NCBI GenBank assembly: GCA_026008535.1
Contig: BRKX01000003.1
Coordinates: 24,294,001-24,358,000, forward strand
From: Perilla frutescens
Lineage: Eukaryota; Streptophyta; Magnoliopsida; Lamiales; Lamiaceae
DNA length: 64,000 bases
Direction: 5' to 3'
The notes under the pieces were generated by a model. The model was not told the origin of the DNA and made no database searches. It saw only the letters and a list, made by a program, of their open reading frames with translations. Shown piece by piece: positions 45,470-57,223 of this stretch. The position numbers and the translations under genes are program-made. Every line of letters begins with the position of its first letter. Within the stretch, counting starts at the first letter, position 1.

Positions 45470-45973
45470 TGTAGCGATCTCAACTACAAATAATGGATTG
45501 TAATTTAATTTTACTTGCTGTAATATTGAATAGGAGAAGAGAGACGAGAGTTGTATAGAAGGAGAGAAGAGAGAGAGATTTGGATTAAACTTTTCTTGCC
45601 TTTCATTTAAGCTACCTTATGAGTTTATATAGTACTCATAGTGGTCCCCTACAACAAGAAACCCTAATGAAATTATCATAGACTAAAGCACAAAATAACA
45701 TAAATCTAATTTGATAAAGTTTCCTTTAGCCACTGTTTTTGGGCCATAACAGCGCTGAGGCCCAATTCGACTTGAACTGCTTCTCCGCTAGGCCCATTCT
45801 TTGAGCCCAGAACCGCTTCTACAGTTGGATCACGCCCGTTTTGACCAACCCGTTTCAGCCCTTCATTTTTCCTCTTTTGATCGACTAACCCTAGTTTATC
45901 CAAGATCGAGTCTTTAGCCAAAAACCTTACCTTTCCTTCCATATTGCTTGAATCCTCACCTTCAATCATGACA
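45470..45973 (-). repeat. 5' LTR of the Reina element
   Basis: 504 bp on the minus strand, starting TGTCATGATT at 45973 and ending CGCTACA at 45470. It differs from the 3' LTR by a handful of substitutions and a few-base indels. CTATC follows on the plus strand as target duplication. Confidence 0.9.
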
Positions 45974-46476
45974 CTATCCTTTGTGTATTCATAAAATTTT
46001 CATGTACTAAACTAGTCTGATTCCCAGGCTATTTATAATCAAAAGATATGGCCTTAACAAGGTAATCAGAAGTCTTAATCTGACTTGGAATCAACAAGGA
46101 AACTTTCCTTAATTAATTCAAACTTTCCTAGTTTTAGATGTCTTCCTTGAATAGAACTCCTTCTTTTCTTCTTTGATCTTCATCACGAACAAGACAACTA
46201 CTATTCTGAAACGTCCATCTTAATTCTGCGGCTCCAGCGTTTTAAATCTATCATGGAACGTCTCTTGTAAACTCTCTGGAAAACCATGTACATGATCATG
46301 TTCCTGAACATGATTAAGTATATGTCTTGATCTTTAATCAGATTGGCAGCAGAATGTTCACAGTAATGTCTAGAACTGGTTATTCGAACATGAATAACCA
46401 AAACCTTTTGTGTTCCTTTGATATTGCCATACAGATCATGACAATCTCGAACACTTAAGTGCAGTTAGCACTAAAA

Positions 46477-46490
46477 ATCCCCCTCTTTGT
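46477..46490 (-). promoter_or_regulatory. Polypurine tract of SIRE fragment 2
   Basis: The minus strand reads GACAAAGAGGGGGA before the LTR start; same context as 37306-37320. The LTR's TG appears mutated (TTTTTAGTG). Confidence 0.72.
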
Positions 46491-46890
46491 CTTTATCTGG
46501 TGGCAAATCAACTCTATGTTTTAAAAGAACACAACCCTTAAACTGAAGGATCATGTACTTAAAAACGTTCTTGAATGTTCCTGTGACATCATATGATTCA
46601 GCTGTTTTTCACTTTCTTATCAGCTTACATTTGCTCTGCTATATTGTATTTTTATCATCTTTTTATCTCTTGATAGCAGTTTCAATTTTTTAGCAGATTT
46701 GAATCATATAGGGAAGATAGAAATTCTGTTCAATATTAGAAAAGCTATTACAAGCTAATCAGAGCAAAACAAAAATATCTTGCAAAACATGGATGCAAAA
46801 TAATTAGAACAAAAAATATTAAAAATTAAAATTATATTGCATTACTCCCCCTATTTGCCACCGAGAAAGGTAAAGGAGTAATCTCAGAAA

Positions 46891-47772
46891 CTACTCGGAT
46901 TTGTCAGAAGCTTGCTCATCTCCTTCTTCTTCAGATCCTTCTTCAGCATCATCATACTCTGTCTCTTCACCCTCATCATCCTCTTCTTCAGTTTCTTCCT
47001 CTTCATCAGCCACCTGCTCCTCTTCATCAGCCTCCTGATCCTCATCTGCAGACTCTTCTTTTTCAGCTTCAGCTTTCTTTTCCTGTTCTGCAGACTGTGC
47101 TTCACCTTACTTTTGAGCCGATGGTGATTTACTCTGAGTAGAAGCTTCGACAGTACTTGCAAGCTTGTGCAAGTTACGAACATTGTCAGGTACATCCACT
47201 ACTAGGGACACAAATCCTTTTCCTAATGAAAGATCAGCAAGCGGAGCTTGAATCTTCATCTTCTCAGAAGTATGCTCAGAAATCAATTGAGCATAAAACT
47301 CCAGGCTTCTTTTTAGAAATTTCAGCACAACACTTTTTGGTGAGGATTCTTTAACAGTAGCATCACTTCCTTTCTTGAATGCTATAAACTGCTTGAACTG
47401 GTGACGCATGTGATGATCACCAATTTCAGGAGAAACCTTGATCACAAGAGACTTTTTGGGTGGAATGACCATGTCATTCTTTGTTGAGACATTCTTCTTT
47501 TGCTGCTTTATGATGCTGTAGATCAGTGGAGGATAGCACATAGGTCCCTTAACATAGTGGACTCTGCACTATTGACAATCTTTCCAAGCACAAATTCACC
47601 AAAATTGAACTTCTTCCCAGTTTCGAGGTGATACAAAAACCTTCCTTGAGCTTGAGTCACAGTAGCCCTGTGCTTTGTTGGCAACCAGTTGTGAATCAAA
47701 ATTCTGAACAGAGCTCCATACTTGTGAGTCAGCTTAGAAGTATGGATTGTCTACGGATGAGATGGCCATTTT
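46891..47772 (-). pseudogene. Post-pol ORF of SIRE type, C-terminal part with acidic tail (fragment 2)
   Basis: Read from 47772: HKYGALFRILIHNWLPTKH, GRFLYHLETGKKFNFGEFVLGKIVNSAES, then a small frameshift near 47570. An open piece of 144 codons follows (47541-47110; MCYPPLIYSIIKQQKKNV), ending at TAA 47107-47109. The same frame continues after that stop as an acidic Glu/Asp-rich tail to TAG at 46891. The layout equals fragment 1, but the tail here is mixed codons rather than a microsatellite. A Lys/Arg-rich frame over the tail is an artefact. Confidence 0.7.
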
Positions 47773-47780
47773 GTGAAGAT

Positions 47781-48909
47781 CAAGGATGAAAATATCGCTA
47801 TCGCAACATATATCGCAACTTCAATTTTACGGATATATCGATGGATATATCGATATCGTATATCGATATCGTAGAAAATTGAAAAAAATGACGAAAATCA
47901 TATTAAAATCATGGAAATTTAGCATGAAATTTTAGGAACTATTATGACATATTATTATGCACATATTCCACTAATTTTTTTTGATAGAATTGTATTTTGA
48001 AAGCAAATATATGAATAATAAATTATATAAATACCGCCTGAGACAATACATTTGACAAAATAATACATAATACAACATAAAATGACTAAATAAACATTAT
48101 AAAGTACAATTAATACCAAAATGAGGATCTATGAGGTTCAAATATAGTAGATGGAATGTCATCTTGTTCTAAACAATATTGGTACCAACTTATCACGTTC
48201 GAGTAATTATGGATATAATTATGCACATGCGCTTGATATGTTTCTTGATTTCTTCCAACAGCTTCACCATGAATTGGATAATGTCCACTGACCCAATTAT
48301 TTTGTTGATACATATTTTGAATAGTCCAATCAATTTGTGAACTCCCATATGTGTAAGAAACATATGAATCTTGGGACATATCACTATGATCAGTGCCACC
48401 AATATTCATAGAATCAAGATTTGGCAAATAATTTATATTCAATCTTAGATTTCAATTTCGTGTGATATATGGGGAGAAAAATTTTAGTGATTTGTCCATC
48501 ATGTCCTCTAACTGAAAAAATGAAAAAATAAAGTTGGTGCACGTGCATCTCACTTTTCTTTCTAAGACATCCGTTGATTTCCCGGTCTTCTTTCTCTTAT
48601 ATTTTTTTTGCAAAGTGAATGTCTTTATAAAGCAAAGAATATTGCAACTCAAACAATTACATTGAAGACCTAAAAAAGATCACAAAAATATATAGTATTA
48701 AATAAAAATCAAAATATATTATAGAAATATTAAAAAAATCGCGATATATTGCGATATTTTGCGATATCTTGCGATATATTGCGATATATTGCGATTTCTC
48801 GTCGATACTCGGGAAAAAAGATATTCCCTCCAATATCCGTATCGCAATGTCAATATCCGCGATATATCTGTGATATATCTGTGATATATCCGCGATATTT
48901 TCATCCTTG
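47781..48909 (-). mobile_element. Complete 1129-bp hAT-type element with TATCG-rich subterminal arrays
   Basis: Perfect 18-bp terminal inverted repeats CAAGGATGAAAATATCGC (47781-47798 and, inverted, 48892-48909) and the perfect 8-bp target duplication GTGAAGAT (47773-47780 and 48910-48917). The 8-bp duplication indicates the hAT superfamily. Subterminal regions are rich in TATCGATATC (47818-47875) and in 11-12-bp GCGATATATT units (48738-48797). The interior is too short for a full transposase, so this is a derivative. It interrupts the SIRE post-pol ORF. Strand is given after the single notable internal ORF. Confidence 0.9.
48110..48442 (-). CDS. 110-codon ORF inside the hAT element, unrecognised
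   Basis: An open frame rich in Tyr, Asn, Gln, Ser and His (for example SYVSYTYGSSQIDW and YIHNYSNVISWYQYCLEQDD), without transmembrane segment or known motif. An upstream open stretch (48652-48455) ends in MMDKSLKFFSPYITRN and may belong to the same former exon. It could be the C-terminal exon of the parent hAT transposase, but I cannot identify it from the sequence. The start is uncertain. Confidence 0.35.
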   Translation of the reverse strand: MNINYLPNLDSMNIGGTDHSDMSQDSYVSYTYGSSQIDWTIQNMYQQNNWVSGHYPIHGEAVGRNQETYQAHVHNYIHNYSNVISWYQYCLEQDDIPSTIFEPHRSSFWY

Positions 48910-48917
48910 GTGAAGAT

Positions 48918-49343
48918 GTCCTGGGTCAGTTCTTCAGCAACTATCCCCCAGTCATCTATCTCCTCGAACTCCCTTGAACTTGGCATCCCAGAAACTCATT
49001 AATGATACATGGTAAGAAATTCAGCATCTCTCAACTGACAAAGACTTTATGAAAGTCTTCAGATTCTGGATCATCAATCTCCTTGGTAATATTGCAGTAG
49101 AATTTTGAAACAACCATTGGAACAAACTCGTTCACCCTCTGCACTGTTCCAAGTAACCTAGCTTCTTTCAGCAATGAATACACTCATGTGGCTAGTAGTG
49201 TATCTTTGTCCACCTTCTTCTTAGAGATCATAGACCTCTGCTTCACTTTCTCCCACAACTCAACATGTTTGGAAGATCAGAAAAGAGTATGTTTAGAGAT
49301 ATCTGGCACATGGATGATCTGTTTATAAAAATCAGACTAATGT
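48918..49343 (-). pseudogene. N-terminal part of the SIRE post-pol ORF (putative plant transposon protein domain)
   Basis: Read from 49343: WEKVKQRSMISKKKV, VQRVNEFVPMVVSKFYCNI and DFHKVFVS. After a stop, broken pieces (MLNFLPCIINEFLGC; LLKN) continue. This wording matches the domain found in many plant retroelement ORFs (usually '...VxEFYANL...VYVRGxxxxFSPxxINxxLG...ELTGG'). It continues across the hAT element at 47772. Confidence 0.6.
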
Positions 49344-49714
49344 TGATGAGACCATGCATGGCATTGATGAGACCATGCATAGCATTGATGATTCAAACCC
49401 AGAATTGCTGCAGAGAGGTCCAATTGAAGATTGATGTTGGAGAGCAAATGGACGTGCACTATATAATTAAATCAGCTTGATTTAATTATTTATCCATTAG
49501 TATAGTTGGTTTTATTTAATTCAATTATAACCCCAATTATCACACCTTATTTAGGTGTTATTGGGCCAAATGATTTATTTATTTTATTTTAAGCCTAGAT
49601 CGAAATTAAGCCCAAATACTTGTTAAATTTCGTGCCCTAAGATAGTACTTAAGCTATGTTTCGAAAGTATTGTGATTTAGACTCATTTGAATGAAAAATA
49701 TAGCATATCGCTTT
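49344..49714 (+). repeat. 5' LTR of gypsy copy C, first part, with duplicated tip
   Basis: Starts TGATGAGACCATGC. The first 21 bases occur twice in tandem (49344-49364 and 49365-49385) with one change. It matches 63541-63859. The LTR stops at the copia-2 insertion (GCTTT, 49710-49714) and resumes at 59331. Confidence 0.86.
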
Positions 49715-52184
49715 TGTTAGGAATGGTACTACATCAGATGTTATCAACATTGTTGATAACATTGTCCTCAATGTTATACACGGTGTGTAACACCATTCCG
49801 ACAACATTCATTAATTCTCTTTGAATTAATCTGATTAATTTATCTATCTTAATTAAATATATCCATGAGATTTGAATTTAAAATAGTGGATATAGGTGGT
49901 TAAGATAGTGGATAAACTTAATTTTGAAATGGTCAAAATTAGTTCCTTCTTTTAAGGAACCACTATTTTCTATCCCTACTTTGTCTAACCGCCTTGCACT
50001 GGTATAGCTCCCTTAATATTGCAGATTGTGTGAGAGTGGTTAGCTGGTAACGGTTGCAAAAGATGTAACATGGAAGTTAATGTTGCATCTAATGTTGTTC
50101 TGTCTTTTTCGTAACATCAGTCTGTTACAGGCTGATAATCTTTTCATTTCATAATTTTTAGAATCAATTTATTTTAAATTGATTTGATTATTTTGTGATT
50201 TTTTATCAGTGATTACTTCCATGATTTTACGGATAATTTAATGGGTGAAAACATGTTTAAATCATGGATTAATACTAACTTTGAATCAGTCAAAGTTGGT
50301 TTCTATTTTTCAGGAACCATGATGTTCTCTCTGTCTTTGAATAACGGTCACAAGTAGTGGAGCAGTTATCCGAAGTTGAAAAGAGTGTGACAAGAGGATG
50401 TGATCTGGAGAGAAATTACCTTTGGATCATTACTGTTGAGAAAAATATGTTCCAGATGATGTTATCACTTTGATTGATAACATTGAAGTTAATATTATAT
50501 TGAATGTGATCCGTCATTCTCGTGACATCGAGTACAACTCTCTAAAAGTTAATCTTATTCATCTTCTATATTTTCGACTTAATTAGTTATAATTGATCTG
50601 ATGTATTATTGAATCTTATATCTTTATTATTTCTATGTGTCTGGTTGATTTATTCTGAAGGGATAAAGAGATAAGCTTCAAACTTTTAGGGTTTTGACTT
50701 TGTCAAAACAGTTCCTAACTTTAAGGAACATTTCTCCACTACCTTTGGGTTCTAATGTGTGTCTGCAGGTTGAAGACTTTGTGGGCAGTTATAAAATTAG
50801 TGGTGAGTGGATTCCATGATGTGAAGATATGTTATAGCGAGTGTTGCACGTAATATCGACTTCAACATCAATCGGTGGACCTAAAGTTTAATCTTGTTAT
50901 TTCATATTTTTTAGGATTAATTTATTTTAAATTAATCTGATTATTTTGTGATTTATGTCACATTTTATTTTCCACGTATTTAGGGATTTATTGATTAAAT
51001 AATTCTGGGCTAAATCGTGGATGATATTTAATTTTGACTTGTTCAAAATCTGTTCCGAATTTATAGGGACGTGATGTTCCCACTCTCTCTTGGACACTAA
51101 CCGTTACATGTGAACGTGGGTCACTAGAGTAACTGCCACTATTACACGATGTTGAAGAACGTGTGCTCCGCAATGCAGAAAGCAATTATTCAAGTCCACT
51201 ACAGCAATGGGAAGTGGAATGCAGTTGATTCAAGGCCACACCTCTTGTGATCGTGGAGCAACTGCTGAAACAAGATAGGAGGAGTATTTAAGGTCTCCTT
51301 AGACCTCGAAATCATTTACCCAACCTGAGACATGCTGCTATGAAGAATTCAGAGAGATCGAAGGTTGAGTCCAGTGTCTGTTGGAACTTGTCTACATTCA
51401 CATCGACATCTCCCTTATTATCTAAATCAACAAAGGTCTGTATTCTTGTTGTGTTTGTAAGGTATATATTAGATTGAATGTTGTGAGTTCTTCCAGTAGA
51501 CATTGTTTATCTACCTAAGTGTTATGTAGTGATTTTTACAGGGATTGTCTGAGTGAGTGAAGAGAGGACAATATCTATTATTTTCATAGAGATTATTCAA
51601 GGGAGTGAACCGAGAATTATCTCTATGTTGTTTTATCTTTGATGCAAGCAGGTTATCACCATAGTTTGTGAGAAGAAGCTCTGAACCTTGCATCTAGTGT
51701 CGTCTCGAAGATCCAAGACATCCTCCCTGACATCTGCCTAGCGTTCCAATCAGCTGGAGACTTTCATTCCAGTTGTGTGTGTAGGTTAGATTGTCAACTT
51801 TGAGAGTCTAGGATTTAGAGTGATTTGTTGTAATCTATCTAAGTATGTAGATAGGTTTGTTTTGAGTGATTATTCGAGTGAGTGAAGCTAGGATAGTCCT
51901 CTGTATGTTTTATGCAGTGTTGTCAAGGGAGTGAACCGAGATAACATCAGCACTGTTATTTTTATCACTTGTGATAGCGAATTTCACCATGAGGCAATCA
52001 CATACCTAAGGTGTGTGATTTAAAACTATCTTTCGTGCAAGTTGCTTTACAACATTGACTACAACATTGGAGCTAAAAACATTGACAATGTTGTTGGTAA
52101 AGTGAGTAACATTGACTACAACATTGTATATAACTTTGCATGAGGTTTTGTTTTTCACAGTATTTGAGGCAACAAATTCTAACA
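49715..52184 (+). repeat. 5' LTR of copia-2
   Basis: 2470 bp. It includes short inverted-repeat words such as GTTATCAACATTGTTGATAAC (49738-49758, a stem-like palindrome) near its start. It carries about 360 bp (around 49955-50310) that are absent from the 3' LTR. Many short direct repeats (ATTAATCTGATTA, GATTAATTT) occur within. Confidence 0.9.
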
Positions 52185-52186
52185 AG

Positions 52187-52200
52187 TGGCATCAAGAGCC
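52187..52200 (+). other. Primer binding site of copia-2
   Basis: TGGCATCAAGAGCC, two bases after the LTR end, the tRNA-Met-like site common in SIRE-type elements (usual form TGGTATCAGAGCC). Confidence 0.75.
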
Positions 52201-52261
52201 GGTACTTGACACACTAAGTACTCGATCCAGTGTTGCTTACATATTGTGTTGATTTTTTATC

Positions 52262-53628
52262 GTGATGGATGTTTCCATTGCTCAATGTCATCCACCAACA
52301 CTTAGTTTTCTTGGAACAAATTATGCCTTATGGAAGGCTCAAATGAGTATGTACATCACATATATTGATGAATGTGCATGGATGACAGTTTTGAAGGAAT
52401 GGTCTATTCCAAAAGAGACAAATGAAGCTGGAAAAGTCATCAACAAGGTTAAAAGTCGACGGAGTATTGAAGAACAAATCATTTCAAACTTCCACTCTAA
52501 GGCTCTTAATGCTATTTTTGTTTGTGTTGATGTTCTTTGTTTCAAATTGATCTCAAAGTGTACTACAGCCAAACATGCATGGGATATTCTTTAAGAACAT
52601 TTTGAAGGATATATAGGTGTACAACGGAAAGAAGTTGCAGTTCAAGGAGTAACATCATCATCAACATTTGAACCATCAACACTTCTATCAATGGAAGGTG
52701 TCAGGTTTTCTAGTTCGTTCAAAACTGCAATCTCTTGTGAAGATTCTTGTCTAATTGATACTGGTGTCGGCATCAGTGTGAAAGAAAATGATGACCATGT
52801 TATCTTACCTTTTGTTAAAGACAATGAGTCTGATTCGGATGTTGATGTTGACTTGAATTGTGTTTCAGCGTCTAGAACAACATTTGACAGGTATGAAAGC
52901 TCTGAAAAGTATAATACAAACTCTTTTAACTCTTCTATTTTATGTGAGACAGATTCACTACAACATGATGACTTTGGAGCTAAAAAGGTTGTAGAAGAAG
53001 TAAAAGTGTTATATGATGAGCTTCTTTCCAAGTGGATGAAACAAAACCAAGTTGTGGAGTCACTCAATAAGAAAAATGAAGAGATGAAGGAGCAAGTGAC
53101 GAATTTGGAAGTGATCCTCTCAAGAAAAAATGTGGAGTTGATTTCTATCAAGAAACAACTAAAAATTATTTCTCAATCTCTCGAGAAATTGAAGAGAGGA
53201 TCTTCCACACCCAATGAGGTATTGTCCATTTATAAGATACATAGATCCGGACTTGGGCAGGTAAAATCTTCTACCACATTATTTCCTAATGATTTCAATG
53301 ATGATCTTAAGTGTACTTCTTTTGTTAACTTGATAAACCTAAGATTGGAAAGAGGAAGTTTGTGTGTCATTATTGTTTTTCTCCTGGTCACATTAAGCCT
53401 TTTTGTTATAAATTGCATGATGCTGCTGGTAAAATGTCGGCCAAAATGTTTCCAAATATTAGATCCAACATCCATAGAAAATATAAAAGTTTGAATCTGA
53501 AATGGCTGAACAAATCTGATTTGGATTATTTTTCCACAGAAAAACAATCAGTTGTCATTTTGAATAAAGCTCTTGATATTAAGAGATTTTCAAGCTTTCA
53601 CAAATCTCTCAATGCAGGTGTGATGTAG
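52262..53628 (+). pseudogene. Gag of SIRE type (copia-2), broken
   Basis: First open piece 52262-52594: MDVSIAQCHPPTLSFLGTNY, LWKAQMSMYI, AKHAWDIL, the copia Gag start. A TAA follows at 52592-52594. The second piece, from about 52690, has an acidic part and a coiled coil (VVESLNKKNEEMKEQVTNLEV and following, about 53045-53190). After a frame change near 53345 comes a CCHC-type knuckle CHYCFSPGHIKPFC (53365-53406; spacing C-2-C-4-H-4-C). Intact SIRE Gag is of similar layout. Confidence 0.8.
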
Positions 53629-54289
53629 TGCTTAGTTTGTCGATGTTGGGGCAAATATTATAAATCCTGGACCCAATATTTTTTTTCTTTTATTTTTTTT
53701 TATTTTTGGTATTCGCATGCATTTTATTATGTTTTTTATGTGTTGTCTCATGCATTCTCTTCATTTAAATTTGATCTGAATTATAAGCACGCATGTGTTT
53801 TTTTTTTTGCACATGGTTGTCAAGGTATATTAGTTTCTAAGAGCATAAAAAAAATATTTTGCATGCTGTAGTTGATGATTTTTCCTGATTTTCTAAGATT
53901 GATTTCCTGCATGAAAATTTTGAAGTGTTTAAAGTTTTTCAAGAAACCCCACTTGACCTTAAGTTCTCTCCTATGCTAGTGTTTCTTGTATTTTAACTAA
54001 CCATGACAGGAAATTCAAGAATGCTGATTGTGATGTTGTCTATGTAAATAAAGGAAAAATCTGATACTACAAGAGATGTTGCAGTCCAAAATGTTTTTGC
54101 AAAGCTGTGCTGTGTACCAAAGCTGTCACACTGCATATCAAATTGGAAATAGGTTCTCTCTTTGCAGTAAAGGAATAAGTGTTTGAAACATAAAAAGCAA
54201 AACTTCAAATACTTTCTTGTATTTGAACATGCATAAGATGTTGTGAATGGTTATGAGATGTCAACCAGAGTGTTGACCATGTTCTGTGT

Positions 54290-54500
54290 TAATGCAAATG
54301 TGATTGAAATCTGAAAGAACTTGGTCCAACACTTTCGCACCAAACACATTGACATATGTCATCACTTTGTCTGGTATTTGGTGAACCATGGTATAATTCA
54401 CATTGGATATATATCATCTAAAAAATTGGATGAAGATATCTTCATAAAGGCCCTTACTTTTTTTTGAGATTCTATTCTTTATGGAAAACTCTTAGTTTCT
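54290..54500 (+). pseudogene. Last part of copia RNase H (copia-2)
   Basis: A short readable stretch gives a TKHID.RHHF-like segment followed by VWYLVNHGIIHIGYISSKKLDEDIFIKAL (across frames), the conserved C-terminal part of copia RNase H (usually 'E..HI.TE.Q.ADIFTK.L'). Protease, integrase and RT are missing between 53640 and 54290, which holds AT-rich sequence without motifs. Confidence 0.68.
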
Positions 54501-55380
54501 ATGTTTTGTAATCTCTGCACAGTCGATGTTGGATGTTGTGTAGTGTCTATTCTATCCAACATCTGTTTTCATTTGTGTCTTTTCATTTTTTTTCATATCC
54601 ATATTGCATTTTGTTTAATCTTAGATATTTATTTCAGTTGTACTTTGATCATGTTTAACATCTCAGTGATCAGTCTTTCTTAGAGAAATGTCCATGGTAT
54701 AATTGTATGATGATGAATAGTTTGCCTTGATATAAAACTATGAGCACAAGAGTGAGGCTTAGATGTTACAGATCATGTGCACTCTCCTGAAAATGTACGA
54801 TTATCACTTAGTAACTTGAGGCACGACATTTGCGGCGACGATGCACTCAAGTAAAATGGTGGTAAGGTAATACATTTTCGATCAATTTCTATCTAGACAC
54901 ACGGCGTTCAATACGACAGTGTGTTCTGTTAAAAAAAGGTAAGAAATTGACTCTTCATTCATCATCAAAATTCAATGAAATTTGTGGACAGCGCTTCAAC
55001 AGATGTTCTCTGAGATGTTACTCTCGAAATTAGTATTTCTGAAATTTATATCTATATTAAACTGCACATTTGTCTTTTTAGTTTATAGTTATGCATTTGT
55101 TTATTTTTTGTGTGTGTGTCTGGCCTTAAAAGATATGGTGCTTTCTGGATTACTAAAGATATATATTCTAAAAAGGTGATACTCGAGTTCTACCTCTCAT
55201 TGGATAAAGGGGGAGTCAGTTGATGTGTGAATGGTGATTTGATGAGCTAATGTTTAAGAAAATTCTTCCCATAAACACTCTAGTGTGGCTCTTTATTTCT
55301 CTCATTTCCTGATTGGCCCTTATGTTTTGTCATCATTTTCTCTATTGTTTCTTCTTTAAAAGCTTCACAGGGTTAAAATG
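54501..55380 (+). other. Post-pol spacer of copia-2
   Basis: AT-rich, with short hydrophobic ORFs that resemble nothing. A GGCGACGATGCACTCAAGT word near 54834-54852 is of a kind found downstream of pol in SIRE elements. I see no gene. Confidence 0.4.
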
Positions 55381-56693
55381 GATGGTCTAAAGGAGCTCTT
55401 TACCATGTTCAACGTGTTCAGAGATATGTACGAGAAGTTAGTTAAGAACTTCATCATCAACTTCAACACCGACTGTCACTTCAAATCATATCATGACTGA
55501 ACATGGTGGTACTGAAATGGATAAACCTACTATGTCTCATGCAACAGATCTGTCTACAAAGAAGCAAGATAATGAAATATTTTACTCAGTGAGATATCCA
55601 ACAACAAGTGTTTTGAATATGAAGCAACTAAATGTTTTCCATTTGGGAAGATGCTTGTAACCCCAGAGATCCAGATCTGAAACAGAATGTTACATATCCT
55701 CCTAAAGGAGTAATAATGGTGGGTATCATGCATCTTATCAATATAAAAAAGGATTCATGAAATCAATGTTGTTGTCAAGTTAGAAGAAGTTCAAAGAAGC
55801 TGATGTCCTGAATACCACTAGAGAGAAGAAATAAAAAGAAAAAAAGATATTTTGTGAAGAAAATATGCAGTGAAAGGAACAAGCTGATATGAATATCCAT
55901 AATTTGAATGTTGCAGCTGAAGTTGTCTCTATCTAGGACACACCAGTTTCAACATCAGTAGTTGCTCGGTATTTCTTTTCAGCTTATTCTGACCATGATG
56001 ATGCAATGGCCGACCAATCATTCAATTACAGACAATACCTATTCCTCAGGTTCTCTCTATTATTTTAGAAAGGTGTTTATCATTTTTTTTTCTCATGCGA
56101 CTCATGATTTGTCTTAAATTGTGTCTTAATGACCAATTAAATATGAGAAATTCATTGCACTGCTAAGCCTTGAGAAATATGATATGGATATTTATTTATG
56201 GAGAGACCTATTTGGAAGACGGTAACTAAGTTTTGTACTTCTAATGCTAATGTTATATTGGATATTTTTTTAAAGCTTAGTGCCTGATGTAGGATTCTCA
56301 TGTGATAATATGTATGGTGCAGTGTTTGTGCATGATAAGAAAGATCGCACTATGGATCTACCATAATTTGCTGCTGCACTTTCTACCTTAACCCCATCAG
56401 AGGTCAATGTTCATGTTTATATTGACGATGATGTTGCCGAGTGGACTAACACAAAATTGATTCAACTGTCTGCCTCTAATCCTTTTGTTACTAATGTTCG
56501 TATCAATGATAGAACAGAAACTAAAGTCAATATTGCCCAGATGTTCCAACTGTCGGTCTTCAATTTGAAATCCTACATTGAGCAATTGGAATCCATGATT
56601 CACTTCAAAACATTGATGAATAATGTTATGGTGGACATGCGGGGAGACTTCAAAGTCTTTCTTTCTACACAAAAAGGGGGAGTAGATTGCTGA
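55381..56693 (+). pseudogene. Post-pol (envelope-like) ORF remnant of copia-2
   Basis: Several open pieces: MDGLKELFTMFNVFRDMYEKL near 55381, a Ser/Thr-rich piece (55440-55650), and a C-terminal piece 56457-56693 ending STQKGGVDC, where the coding sequence runs into an AAAAAGGGGGAG tract. SIRE elements carry an ORF of unknown function here. No membrane segment or signal peptide can be claimed. Confidence 0.5.
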
Positions 56694-57206
56694 TACAGGT
56701 TGATGTTTTAAAGAGTTGAACTCTTTATGGTTTGTAAGCGTTGAAAGCTTTTAGTTTGCTGATGTGCTGAACATCATTTCTTTTTTGCTGATGTACTAAA
56801 CATCAATTTGTGAGGTGTATATGCCATTATACATCTTTGCTTTTGATATTCATGTGATATCTATTTTTTAATCATGGGATATGATTATTGATTTTGATGA
56901 TCTATGATTTATCTGACTTTGTGTTTAAGATGCTGTGTGATTCATCTGAAACCTAATTTTGATATATGTTCGTATATGTCTGTTAAATTTTTGACATGTT
57001 ACTCTAACATGTCAGTCCATGTGTGAACATCTCAGTGTTCACATTCAGTTCTGTACAGGGGATTATACCCACAATTGTTGTATATCATTGTACAGGTAAT
57101 AACTTAAGAGGGAGCAAACCTTAAGGGGGAGATTTTAATCTCCAAAGTTTTCCGCTGCGGCTCTAACTGTAAATATTGAGGTTTTTATGTTTTATGCAGA
57201 AAGGAT

Positions 57207-57223
57207 AAGATTAAGAGGGAGAT
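57207..57223 (+). promoter_or_regulatory. Polypurine tract of copia-2
   Basis: GATTAAGAGGGAGAT lies before the 3' LTR start TGTTAGG at 57224. An earlier purine tract (AAAAAGGGGGAG, 56669-56682) and TTAAGGGGGAGA (57122-57132) are additional candidates. Confidence 0.7.

Larger units (their letters stand above)
40336..45973 (-). mobile_element. Reina-type Ty3/gypsy element, structurally complete
   Basis: 5638 bp with LTRs 40336-40853 and 45470-45973 (about 500 bp each, short as usual for Reina) and the identical target duplication CTATC at 40331-40335 and 45974-45978. Primer site, gag, protease, RT, RNase H, integrase with chromodomain-like end, and polypurine tract are all present on the minus strand. 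Stops and one homopolymer break make it non-autonomous today. Confidence 0.93.
45974..49343 (-). mobile_element. SIRE-type Ty1/copia fragment 2 (3' end), carrying a hAT insertion
   Basis: On the minus strand: post-pol ORF from 49343 down to 46891 (split by the hAT element at 47781-48909), about 400 bp of non-coding sequence, polypurine tract (46490-46477), and an LTR start from about 46476 down to the Reina insertion at 45974. The LTR part aligns with 36590-37305 of fragment 1 in places. Upstream it is cut by gypsy copy C at 49343. Confidence 0.75.

Noticed and set aside
46884..47195. Lys/Arg-rich 103-codon ORF
   Set aside because: Off-frame shadow of the acidic tail of the SIRE post-pol ORF.
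54501..54683. Hydrophobic ORF that could be a membrane protein
   Set aside because: AT-rich sequence between copia-2 RNase H and the post-pol ORF. Hydrophobicity follows from T-rich codons, with no supporting motif.
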